From contig DMCJ01000114.1 of NCBI GenBank assembly GCA_003446735.1, positions 1 through 7,284 of the forward strand: DNA of 7,284 nt, given 5' to 3'. Every line of letters starts with the position of its first letter. The stretch's first letter is position 1. The notes beneath the pieces were generated by a model. It was not told the origin of the DNA. It saw only the letters and a list, made by a program, of their open reading frames with translations, and did no database searches. Positions 1 through 6,099 of this stretch are shown piece by piece. Source of the stretch: Lachnospiraceae bacterium. GTDB taxonomy: Bacteria; Bacillota; Clostridia; Lachnospirales; Lachnospiraceae. Both the position numbers and the translations under genes were made by a program.

Positions 1-737
1 TCATGGTCATGATGATGCTCATGTTCGTGGTCGTGGTCATGCTCGTCATGATCGTGATCGTGATGGTGATGATGGTGCTCGTGCTCATCTTCACCGGCAT
101 ATTTTTCAAGCACTTCCTTCATGAGCTCTTTCTCAAGATCCTTGGCATTTTCTATGGTCTCAAGTATCTTCTTTCCGTCCACGTTCTCCCAGGGGGTCGT
201 AACGATGACCGCTCTGTCGTTATGCTGCCTTATAAGCTCGATCACTGCTTTTACCTTTTCATCATCCATCTCGCCGGTACGGCTTAAGATGATGGTCCCG
301 GCATGCTCGATCTGGTTTTCAAAGAATTCTCCGAAATTCTTAAGATAGGACTTGCATTTCTTGGCATCTACTACCGCAACGGCGCTGTTTAAATGTATGC
401 CTTCATCGGCAGTGGCACCTTCAACGGCTCTCATGACATCGGAGAGCTTTCCGACTCCCGAAGGCTCGATAAGAATGCGGTCCGGTTTGTATTTTAAAAG
501 CACTTCCTTCAATGCAGTGGCAAAGTCACCTACGAGTGAACAGCAGATGCAGCCCGAGTTCATCTCGGTGATCTCTATTCCGGCCTCCTTTAAGAAGCCT
601 CCGTCTATACCGATCTCGCCGAACTCATTCTCAATGAGCACGACCTGCTCGCCGGCAAGTGCTTCCTTTAAAAGCTTTTTGATAAGTGTTGTTTTTCCTG
701 CTCCTAAAAATCCTGAGACGATATCTATTTTGGTCAT
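1..737 (-). CDS. CobW/COG0523-family G3E GTPase, His-rich metallochaperone (C-terminus cut by window edge)
   Basis: This is a cytoplasmic G3E P-loop GTPase of the kind that hands zinc, nickel or cobalt to target proteins. Numbered from the ATG at 737, the Walker A loop is G9-FLGAGKT16, the family's metal-binding CxCC motif is C63-I-C65-C66 (GCICC), and EPSG at 91-94 is the switch/Walker B-like segment. LSRTG at 151-155 lies where other GTPases have NKxD. Residues 219-245 hold 17 histidines in 27 positions, alternating with Asp and Glu, and the frame is still open at the left edge. The CobW C-terminal domain is therefore not seen. Two ATGs lie six bases apart (743 and 737). An AGGAAG ribosome binding site at 744-749 abuts the first but lies six bases from the second, so I chose 737. 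Family assignment is firm. The metal and client protein cannot be read from the sequence; zinc is the usual guess for His-rich members. The gene is divergent from the PilZ gene. Confidence 0.93.
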   Translation of the reverse strand, partial: MTKIDIVSGFLGAGKTTLIKKLLKEALAGEQVVLIENEFGEIGIDGGFLKEAGIEITEMNSGCICCSLVGDFATALKEVLLKYKPDRILIEPSGVGKLSDVMRAVEGATADEGIHLNSAVAVVDAKKCKSYLKNFGEFFENQIEHAGTIILSRTGEMDDEKVKAVIELIRQHNDRAVIVTTPWENVDGKKILETIENAKDLEKELMKEVLEKYAGEDEHEHHHHHHDHDHDEHDHDHEHEHHHDH

Positions 738-779
738 TTTCATCTTCCTTTCCAATGGTCAGAAAAACCATCACCTTTC

Positions 780-808
780 ATTTTGCCACTTTATTGTTTT
801 TTTTGCAA
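780..808 (-). promoter_or_regulatory. weak candidate promoter for the CobW-family gene
   Basis: On the minus strand, TTGCAA (808-803, four of six matches to the -35 consensus) is followed after exactly 17 bases by CAAAAT (785-780, four of six matches to the -10). Transcription would begin near 773, giving a leader of about 36 bases. A run of eight A residues lies in the spacer. Another good-looking -35, TTGACG, lies further upstream (about 827-832) but has no -10 at a suitable distance. I saw no convincing Zur-type operator. Confidence 0.3.
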
Positions 809-850
809 GCCGTGATATACCCCGTATCGTCAAAAAAACAAAAAATCTGT

Positions 851-878
851 TTGTGTCTTTCCTGCTATATGATATAAT
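851..878 (+). promoter_or_regulatory. extended -10 promoter of the PilZ gene
   Basis: A perfect TATAAT lies at 873-878, preceded by TG at 870-871, giving the TGnTATAAT extended -10. A weak -35, TTGTGT (851-856), lies 16 bases upstream. Transcription should start near 885, leaving a leader of about 29 bases with the ribosome binding site GGGGAAG at 905-911. The 15 bases 867-881 are identical to the core promoter of the chemoreceptor gene on the other strand. Confidence 0.75.
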
Positions 879-913
879 ACAAGCAGTGTAATATTACCAT
901 ATACGGGGAAGAT

Positions 914-1513
914 ATGAAGATATACGAGATCAAAAGCGGCACTAAGTGCTTCATACAGGTCACTCACAAGGATAAATCCGGTAAATTCCGCGCTTCCGCG
1001 GTAAAAGCCGAAGGGGACGGCATCATGGTCGTTGTTCCGGATTTCCCGAGGGATAAAAAGATAACCTTTGATAAACAGGACGTATCCGTCTTTTGTTTCT
1101 TTACCACAAGGCCTCCGATGATCTGGCATGATGTGACCGTATCCTATAAAAAAGGATTTTATATCCTCTCAACAAGAAATGACGGTGAGATCTTTAACAG
1201 AAGGACCGCTCCGAGGATAAGGGTCAATGCCTACGGAGAGCTTACGGCAAAAGAAGAAAAATTAAGCGTCCTCGTAAAGGATATGTCAGAGACCGGATTT
1301 GCCGTCATAGATCCGAAGAATAAACTTACTCTCGAAAAGACCGACAAGGTCGCGCTCGAATTTGCCGACCTGGATTATACCTTCTCCGTAAAAGGCAAGG
1401 TAAAGCGTATAAAAGAAGGCGATGCCACCTTATACGGGTGCCTTATCACAGCCATCGAAGGCGGCCGCATTACCGATTATCTTAAAAAAAGAGAACGCGC
1501 AAACAAGTCATAA
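914..1513 (+). CDS. PilZ-domain c-di-GMP receptor, YcgR-like flagellar brake type
   Basis: This 199-residue soluble protein probably binds cyclic di-GMP and passes the signal to flagella or surface behaviour. Residues 1 to about 93 form a beta-rich N-terminal domain like the PilZN/YcgR_2 domain of Gram-positive YcgR homologues. The PilZ domain follows at about 94-190. Both signature motifs are intact: R97-TAP-R101 (RxxxR, within RRTAPR) and D123-M-S125-E-T-G128 (D/NxSxxG). YGCLI at 174-178 is the usual late strand. These residues are the known c-di-GMP contacts, so binding is likely. There is no membrane segment. The start ATG has GGGGAAG just upstream and a strong promoter. The gene is single, ends at a hairpin shared with the convergent chemoreceptor, and carries the same core promoter sequence as that gene, which supports a motility role. 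The flagellar target is inferred; a polysaccharide or pilus target is possible. Confidence 0.9.
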   Translation: MKIYEIKSGTKCFIQVTHKDKSGKFRASAVKAEGDGIMVVVPDFPRDKKITFDKQDVSVFCFFTTRPPMIWHDVTVSYKKGFYILSTRNDGEIFNRRTAPRIRVNAYGELTAKEEKLSVLVKDMSETGFAVIDPKNKLTLEKTDKVALEFADLDYTFSVKGKVKRIKEGDATLYGCLITAIEGGRITDYLKKRERANKS

Positions 1514-1541
1514 AAAGATCCGGACATCTGCCCGGATCTTT
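1514..1541. terminator. bidirectional intrinsic terminator between convergent PilZ and chemoreceptor genes
   Basis: AAAGATCCGG (1514-1523) and CCGGATCTTT (1532-1541) form a perfect 10 base-pair stem around an 8-base loop. The stem begins directly after the PilZ stop codon. Reading left to right it is followed by an interrupted T-rich stretch (1541-1559). Reading right to left, the arm runs into five consecutive T residues, so it should work well for the chemoreceptor, whose stop is 34 bases away. Confidence 0.85.
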
Positions 1542-1575
1542 GTCATTTCTTAATTTTTCAAGATCATCCCTTATC

Positions 1576-3594
1576 TTAAACCGTATACTGAGAAAGATCG
1601 GAATTGATCTCATCCGAGTAGTGATTTAAGTTCTCTGAGATACTCGTTATGTTCTCGGTCTCGCTCTTAAGCTTATTGCTCTCGGCAACGATCTGATCGC
1701 TTAAGTTTATGATCTCATTTATGCTCGATGCCTGTTCCTGAGTTGTTGCGGCATTTGTGGATGCGACATCATTGATCTTCTCCATGCCGTTTGCGATCTG
1801 ATTGATACCCTCGGCAGCCTTTTCAACATCTCCGTAGATCTGATCGAAGGACGCATTGGCACCTTCAACACCCTTTAAGCAGGCCTCCATATCCTTAACG
1901 CAGATATCGGCTTTGACGTTGATACTGTCGATGTTCTTTGTGATGTCATCGATAAGTCTTCTTATAGTCTCGGTAGCACTCGTGGACTGATTTGCAAGTA
2001 CGCCTACTTCGGAAGCAACGACTGCAAAGCCCTTGCCCATCTCTCCTGCTCTTGCAGCCTCTATGGAAGCATTTAAGGAAAGAAGGTTGGTCTGCTCGGA
2101 TATAGCATTTATCGTATCGGTGATACCTGTTATCTCCTCTACGGACTTTGCCGTAGCACGGATAAGAGCGGTAAGCTCGTTTATCGTATCGTTTAATGTA
2201 TTTACATTATTTGTCATGCTTACCATTTCTTCTTTACCCTTAGCGGAATTATTAAGGGTATCGTTACATAAGTTCCTGACTTCTTCCGCATTCCTGGTAA
2301 GCGCTCCGGATGTGGATGCAAGCTCGGTAGCCGCATATGCAACATCCTCTATCGAAGCATTCATATCGTTTAATGTCATATTCAGTCTGTCGATGGAATC
2401 ACCCTGGTTGTTGTTCGCATCGGATAAGGTATGAGAGATATCAAAGCATTCGCCGGCTCTTACGTTCATCTCACCGGATATCGTAGAGAGACTGTTTAAT
2501 GTGCTTCTCATCTTCTCTATATATTCATTTAAGCTTTCGGCTAAGGTGGTTATCTCGTTATTACCCTCGGGAACTATATTTACCGTAAAGTCTCCCTTGC
2601 TTATATCGGTGATCCTCTCGGTGATCTTTGTAACGGGATTTATCGCCTTGCTGATGATAAGGTAGATAAGTATCGAAAGTATTATAAGAAGCACTGCTGC
2701 GGTAGCAAATGTAACACCCATTACCTTCCACATGCTGTCACTGATTATCGTTGCGGGAACAGCACTTACAACCGTCCATGATGTTCCTTCGATGTCGGAA
2801 GCGGTATAAAGCATTCCGCCTGCCGCAGTATCAACCGTTACCACTTTCTCCCACGATTCGGAAGCTGACTTGTCAAGTGAATCAAACACACCTGCAAGTC
2901 CCGCAAGAACGGGATCCTCCGCGGTATCAAGAGTTTCTCCGACTACGCTCTCATCATTGCTTACCATTACATCTTTAGAATCTTTATTAATGATATAGAT
3001 CTTTGCCTCGGGTGAAAGCGAAGTAAATCCGGCAACCCTTTCGGAAACCTTTGCAAAGTTCACATCCGAGCTTAATACCACATTGTCCCTTATCATGATG
3101 GAACAAGCAAGACAGGTATTGCCCGTAGATGCATCAAGATAAGGATCTGATGTGAATATATCGCCGTTCTTATCCAAAGCACCGGTATACCAGCCTCTGT
3201 CCCTGAATTCAAAAGTATCGTCGGGAACCCATCCCGAACCGTCAAGGAATACATTGTCATCTCCGTATGCTATGTAGATATCCTGTGAATCGGGATCGAG
3301 CTCCGTTAATTTAAGGAGCATCTTAAGAACATCATCTTTTTCGGGCTCAGGTATGTTCCTTAAGATATCGGCAGTCCGGGAGACTCTCTGCTCTACTCCG
3401 TTCCACCAGTTCCGCACCTCGGACGCATATGCATTACATTCCCTTACAAGAATACCGTCCGTAAGCGGCTCGACATTATCAGCCTGAAGCTTAACTCCGA
3501 TCTGAGTGATTATCACGATTATGACAGCCACAAATAAGATAATATTAAGAAGCAGGGATTTCTTTAAAGATTTTCTCTTTTTTTTCTTTTCCAA
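1576..3594 (-). CDS. methyl-accepting chemotaxis protein with dCache-type sensor, HAMP and signalling domains
   Basis: This transmembrane chemoreceptor (672 residues from the TTG start) senses an external ligand and controls CheA through CheW. After a Lys-rich cytoplasmic head come TM1 (about 13-34), an extracellular double-Cache-like domain (about 40-285), TM2 (about 289-315), HAMP (about 316-370) and the long coiled-coil signalling domain. The conserved hairpin tip lies at about 494-537, including SEQTNLL, EAARAGE and GKGFAVVA. No NWETF-like CheR/CheB docking tail is present at the C-terminus. In the sensor, R133-G-W135-Y136, Y152-L-D154 and D177 resemble the amine-binding pocket of amino-acid dCache receptors, with Phe at 128 where Tyr is common. 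The frame can be extended to a GTG at 3630, but that lies at the predicted transcription start and lacks a ribosome site. TTG at 3594 has AGGAGG eight bases upstream. It is a single-gene unit. The ligand is inferred only. Confidence 0.95.
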   Translation of the reverse strand: MEKKKKRKSLKKSLLLNIILFVAVIIVIITQIGVKLQADNVEPLTDGILVRECNAYASEVRNWWNGVEQRVSRTADILRNIPEPEKDDVLKMLLKLTELDPDSQDIYIAYGDDNVFLDGSGWVPDDTFEFRDRGWYTGALDKNGDIFTSDPYLDASTGNTCLACSIMIRDNVVLSSDVNFAKVSERVAGFTSLSPEAKIYIINKDSKDVMVSNDESVVGETLDTAEDPVLAGLAGVFDSLDKSASESWEKVVTVDTAAGGMLYTASDIEGTSWTVVSAVPATIISDSMWKVMGVTFATAAVLLIILSILIYLIISKAINPVTKITERITDISKGDFTVNIVPEGNNEITTLAESLNEYIEKMRSTLNSLSTISGEMNVRAGECFDISHTLSDANNNQGDSIDRLNMTLNDMNASIEDVAYAATELASTSGALTRNAEEVRNLCNDTLNNSAKGKEEMVSMTNNVNTLNDTINELTALIRATAKSVEEITGITDTINAISEQTNLLSLNASIEAARAGEMGKGFAVVASEVGVLANQSTSATETIRRLIDDITKNIDSINVKADICVKDMEACLKGVEGANASFDQIYGDVEKAAEGINQIANGMEKINDVASTNAATTQEQASSINEIINLSDQIVAESNKLKSETENITSISENLNHYSDEINSDLSQYTV

Positions 3595-3602
3595 CGTGAT
3601 GT

Positions 3603-3608
3603 CCTCCT
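3603..3608 (-). promoter_or_regulatory. ribosome binding site setting a TTG start for the chemoreceptor
   Basis: On the minus strand AGGAGG occupies 3608-3603. Eight bases separate it from TTG at 3594-3592, which opens a protein beginning MEKKKKRKSLKKS. This consensus site decides the start against the longer GTG reading frame at 3630. Confidence 0.8.
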
Positions 3609-3636
3609 GTTCTTTCAAAAATACAAGCACGAATGT

Positions 3637-3662
3637 ATTATATCATATTTTGTTATTTTCAA
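3637..3662 (-). promoter_or_regulatory. extended -10 promoter of the chemoreceptor gene
   Basis: On the minus strand TATAAT lies at 3642-3637 with TG at 3645-3644, an extended -10. TTGAAA at 3662-3657 could be the -35, but the 14-base spacer is short, so the promoter may lean on the TG element and the very AT-rich DNA upstream. Transcription would begin near 3630, giving a leader of about 35 bases. The stretch 3648-3634 is identical over 15 bases to the PilZ promoter core. Confidence 0.65.
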
Positions 3663-3696
3663 AAATATAAATTTATTATTTTTTGTAAATAAATTA

Positions 3697-3721
3697 ACGG
3701 CTTTCCCTATACCGGAACCGT
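3697..3721 (-). terminator. candidate terminator after the three-gene minus-strand unit
   Basis: Just past the stop of the Ser/His-repeat gene, ACGGTTCC (3721-3714) can pair with GGAA (3706-3703) and CCGT (3700-3697), giving an 8 base-pair stem with a 2-base bulge and a 7-base loop. A T-rich but broken run follows on the minus strand (TTAATTTATTT). The imperfect stem and tail make it weaker than the hairpin at 1514-1541, and it overlaps the approach to the chemoreceptor promoter. Confidence 0.45.
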
Positions 3722-3730
3722 ATTAAACCT

Positions 3731-4930
3731 TCACTCTTCATCTATATGCCAGAGTTTATCCCTGTCATAATATGCGGGAAGCTCGATCCAGTGTCCTTCG
3801 CTCTCCTCTATGAACCAGCTGCCGTCCTCATATTCCATCCATCCGTAATCACCGTAATCGGAGGATATCCCTTCATACCAGTATTGCCACAGGTTCGGAG
3901 ATACGTCGGTATTAAACCAGATATAACAGTCGGACTCCTTATCGTAATAACTCTCTGCGCCATAGTCCCATTTTATGACCTTTGCCGCGCCGTCTTTTGA
4001 ACCTGTTCTTTCATAGGCGCTATCTCCCAGGTCATTTAAATATATCTCTTTCCCGAAGATATCGACATTTGACACAGCATTATTTTCGTATCCGTCATCA
4101 TATTCATCCGCATCATCTTTTTCATATCTGTCAAAATCATAGTCATGAAGATAGGAGTAGCTGTTCCTGTGCGCCAAATCCGTTCCTCGGTCTGAAGAAG
4201 AATATGTTTCATAGTATCCCGCTTTCAGCCTTCTTTGCGTAATCACGAACGCTGCAAGCACTACCGAAAATGACACGGCGGCAACCGTAATTCCCGCAAT
4301 AATTGCGGCCGGAACGATCTTTTTTCCACGGCCATTCCCCGTTTTCCCCCTCTTACTCATTTCGGTATACTCGGGATCCTGGGTATAAGTATCCAGAAAC
4401 GAGATCACATTCATATTACCGCCGCAGGATGAGCACTTTACGACCTCCCCGTCTTTCCAGTTCTGATGGATCTTTGCTCCGCAGTAGGGGCAGGCAAAAA
4501 GTACATCTTCATACCTGTCGCCTTTTTTAAACGCGACATCCTCGTAGTACTGACCGTTCTCATCGTAGAATCCGCCCTTATATGAAAGACCGGTCGCACT
4601 GTCTGTCCAGGGTTCCGGAAAGAAAGAATAATTATGCTTTTCGCAGTAATGCCTTCTTATGCTCTTTGAATACTTATATCCCGAAGGCTGATTGACCATC
4701 GGTCTGTTTATGACTCTTCCGCTTCCGCCGGAAACATAGGTATAAACCTTTGCAGGTCTTGTACTTGATGAGAAAGACCTGTAACTGCTGCTTCGTGCAT
4801 AGCTCGAATGAGACGAGCTTGAGTGATGCGAACTTGAATGTGACCTGCTCGAATGGCTCGAGGAGGAATGATGCGAGCTCGAATGCGAATGGCTCGAATG
4901 TGAACTTGAACTGTGATGAGAAGGTGGCAT
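3731..4930 (-). CDS. unrecognised single-pass membrane protein with Ser/His tandem repeats and a zinc ribbon
   Basis: I do not recognise this 399-residue protein. Residues 4-56 are almost only Ser, His and a few Arg and Tyr, built from three 15-residue repeats (5-19, 20-34, 35-49). Residues 95-175 form a compact domain with C147-P-Y-C150 and C166-S-S-C169, a likely zinc ribbon; C96 and nearby histidines precede it. A basic stretch (about 193-204) leads into one membrane helix (about 205-231). By the positive-inside rule the repeats and zinc ribbon are cytoplasmic and residues 232-399 are outside. The outer part is acidic and Tyr-rich, then ends in a Trp-rich segment (W338, W348, W351, W364, W372, W381, W394) that looks like a small folded domain. 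ATG at 4930 has AGGAG (4942-4938) seven bases upstream. Only 17 bases separate it from the acyltransferase stop, so the two are probably co-transcribed. Metal binding or membrane-surface sensing is possible but unproven. Confidence 0.85.
   Translation of the reverse strand: MPPSHHSSSSHSSHSHSSSHHSSSSHSSRSHSSSHHSSSSHSSYARSSSYRSFSSSTRPAKVYTYVSGGSGRVINRPMVNQPSGYKYSKSIRRHYCEKHNYSFFPEPWTDSATGLSYKGGFYDENGQYYEDVAFKKGDRYEDVLFACPYCGAKIHQNWKDGEVVKCSSCGGNMNVISFLDTYTQDPEYTEMSKRGKTGNGRGKKIVPAAIIAGITVAAVSFSVVLAAFVITQRRLKAGYYETYSSSDRGTDLAHRNSYSYLHDYDFDRYEKDDADEYDDGYENNAVSNVDIFGKEIYLNDLGDSAYERTGSKDGAAKVIKWDYGAESYYDKESDCYIWFNTDVSPNLWQYWYEGISSDYGDYGWMEYEDGSWFIEESEGHWIELPAYYDRDKLWHIDEE
4784..4918 (-). repeat. 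three tandem 45-bp repeats encoding Ser/His-rich 15-residue units
   Basis: The repeats encode HHSSSSHSS followed by a variable triplet (HSH, RSH, YAR) and SSS, three times without gap. At the DNA level the motif CTCGAATG recurs on the plus strand at 4803, 4848 and 4893, exactly 45 bases apart, while the intervening codons have drifted. The array therefore arose by in-frame duplication and has been held at the protein level. Twelve histidines fall within residues 5-41 of the protein. Confidence 0.85.
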
Positions 4931-4947
4931 ATTAATTCTCCTGTCTT

Positions 4948-6099
4948 CTATTTATCAGTCTGTTTTGTCTGCGCTGATCCTATCATCCGGATTTTCTTTG
5001 TAACAAAGCCCAAAAGGACCGAAAATCCCGTTCCGAAAAGCACATATAAAAACTTATATTCTTCTATCCCCTTCGGGATATACATATACCAGATATCCGT
5101 CTTAAAGGCCGAGACATCAAAGTCGGAAAAAGCATTAAACATCCTGCTGATTATAAGATAAAAAACATTTAAGATAAAAAAACCCGCAAACTGATGCATC
5201 ATTATATAAAAACCGTTGTCCGCAAGGAAAGTTATTGGTTTACATAACGCCGTGGTCTTCTTCCCGTTTTCCGTCATCATATATGAGATCGAAAGCCAGA
5301 GCATTATCCCGCAAAAAGCCGACAGATAAGTTGCCAAAAGGCCGAATGGATAATCGCAGGAAGAAGGGATCGCATAGACGCTCCTTCCGAAATACGAATT
5401 AAGTAAGAGCGAAATGATAAGAGCCGGAATGCAAAGGTAAGGGATCACTCTCTCTTTCTTTGTTATGTCAACCACTGACAGCAGATATCCTGCCGCGTAA
5501 AACGGGCAGAAATAAAGTATCCTGAAAACCGGCAGGAGAATATCAGATCTGTATCCCGCATTACATATAAGTATCCCGGCACATCCTGAAGCGATAAAAA
5601 GCAATGCTTCTGCGATCATCATCTTTTTATATCCGTCTTTAAATACTGCTTTGATCAAAAGAAGGAGCAAAAACCATATGACCTGGACCATAAAGAACGG
5701 AAATACGAACCATGCGGCAAGATCGAACAAAAAGAGACTGTCGGATGATACAGGTGATATTAGAAAATAAAAAGCATCAGTCCTTACATCAGCAAAAAAG
5801 CCGAAATGTTTTAATATGACAATTATTATCCCGTAAAATACGTTCCATAAAAACAGCGGAAGGATCAGTTTCTTTAACTTTTTTGCAAACCATTTCCCGG
5901 GACTTAACAGATCTTCATCCGAAAAAAAATAACCCGATCCGAATAAAAACACCGCAACATGAAAAGCGCCGAAGTTGACCCAGTTATTTAAGAACGAAAC
6001 TCCTCCGCCGCCACAGTGGCTGAGCAATATAAAAAGCACTCCGAAACCGTAAAGGCATCGGAATGCTTCGTTTTTTTCACGCCTCTTTGAATTCGGCAT
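4948..6099 (-). CDS. acyltransferase family 3 (OafA/NodX-type) integral membrane protein
   Basis: This 383-residue polytopic protein belongs to the acyltransferase-3 family, which transfers acetyl or other acyl groups to sugars or glycopolymers at the membrane. From the ATG at 6099, the first helix (about 13-29) ends in the family's key histidine, H28 in LLSHC. It is followed by the second helix with FLFGSGYFF (51-59), then the basic KKLKKLILPLFLW motif (73-85) typical of the family. Around ten helices are visible, and a late ADNGFYIMMHQF segment also matches the family pattern. Another in-frame ATG at 6120 lacks a ribosome site, whereas ATG 6099 has GAGG (6109-6106) six bases upstream. The gene overlaps the end of the upstream COG0119 gene by 23 bases, so translation is probably coupled. 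Its acceptor (cell-wall polysaccharide, teichoic acid, exopolysaccharide) cannot be told. No glycan genes lie nearby in the window. Confidence 0.85.
   Translation of the reverse strand: MPNSKRREKNEAFRCLYGFGVLFILLSHCGGGGVSFLNNWVNFGAFHVAVFLFGSGYFFSDEDLLSPGKWFAKKLKKLILPLFLWNVFYGIIIVILKHFGFFADVRTDAFYFLISPVSSDSLFLFDLAAWFVFPFFMVQVIWFLLLLLIKAVFKDGYKKMMIAEALLFIASGCAGILICNAGYRSDILLPVFRILYFCPFYAAGYLLSVVDITKKERVIPYLCIPALIISLLLNSYFGRSVYAIPSSCDYPFGLLATYLSAFCGIMLWLSISYMMTENGKKTTALCKPITFLADNGFYIMMHQFAGFFILNVFYLIISRMFNAFSDFDVSAFKTDIWYMYIPKGIEEYKFLYVLFGTGFSVLLGFVTKKIRMIGSAQTKQTDK

Noticed and set aside
3..287. A plus-strand frame rich in Met and Val resembling a membrane peptide
   Set aside because: It is the complement of the His/Asp-rich codons of the GTPase; the hydrophobic look is a by-product of CAT/GAC codons read backwards.
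851..881. Sigma-D/FliA-type promoters for the PilZ and chemoreceptor genes
   Set aside because: No TAAA box is found about 15 bases upstream and the -10 regions are extended TATAAT, not GCCGATAT, so housekeeping sigma is more likely.
352..891. A 179-codon open frame on the plus strand
   Set aside because: It lies opposite the CobW-type GTPase, whose Walker A and CxCC motifs prove the minus strand; the plus-strand protein is Ser/Pro-rich with no recognisable motif and runs past the GTPase start into the promoter region.
738..913. A cobalamin or metal riboswitch in front of the CobW-type gene
   Set aside because: The leader is only about 36 bases from the best promoter and the whole gap is 176 bases, with none of the conserved helices of those riboswitches.
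4784..4918. Tandem repeats read as a CRISPR or integration array
   Set aside because: The repeats are adjacent without unique spacers, are in frame and encode regular Ser/His units; they belong to the coding sequence.
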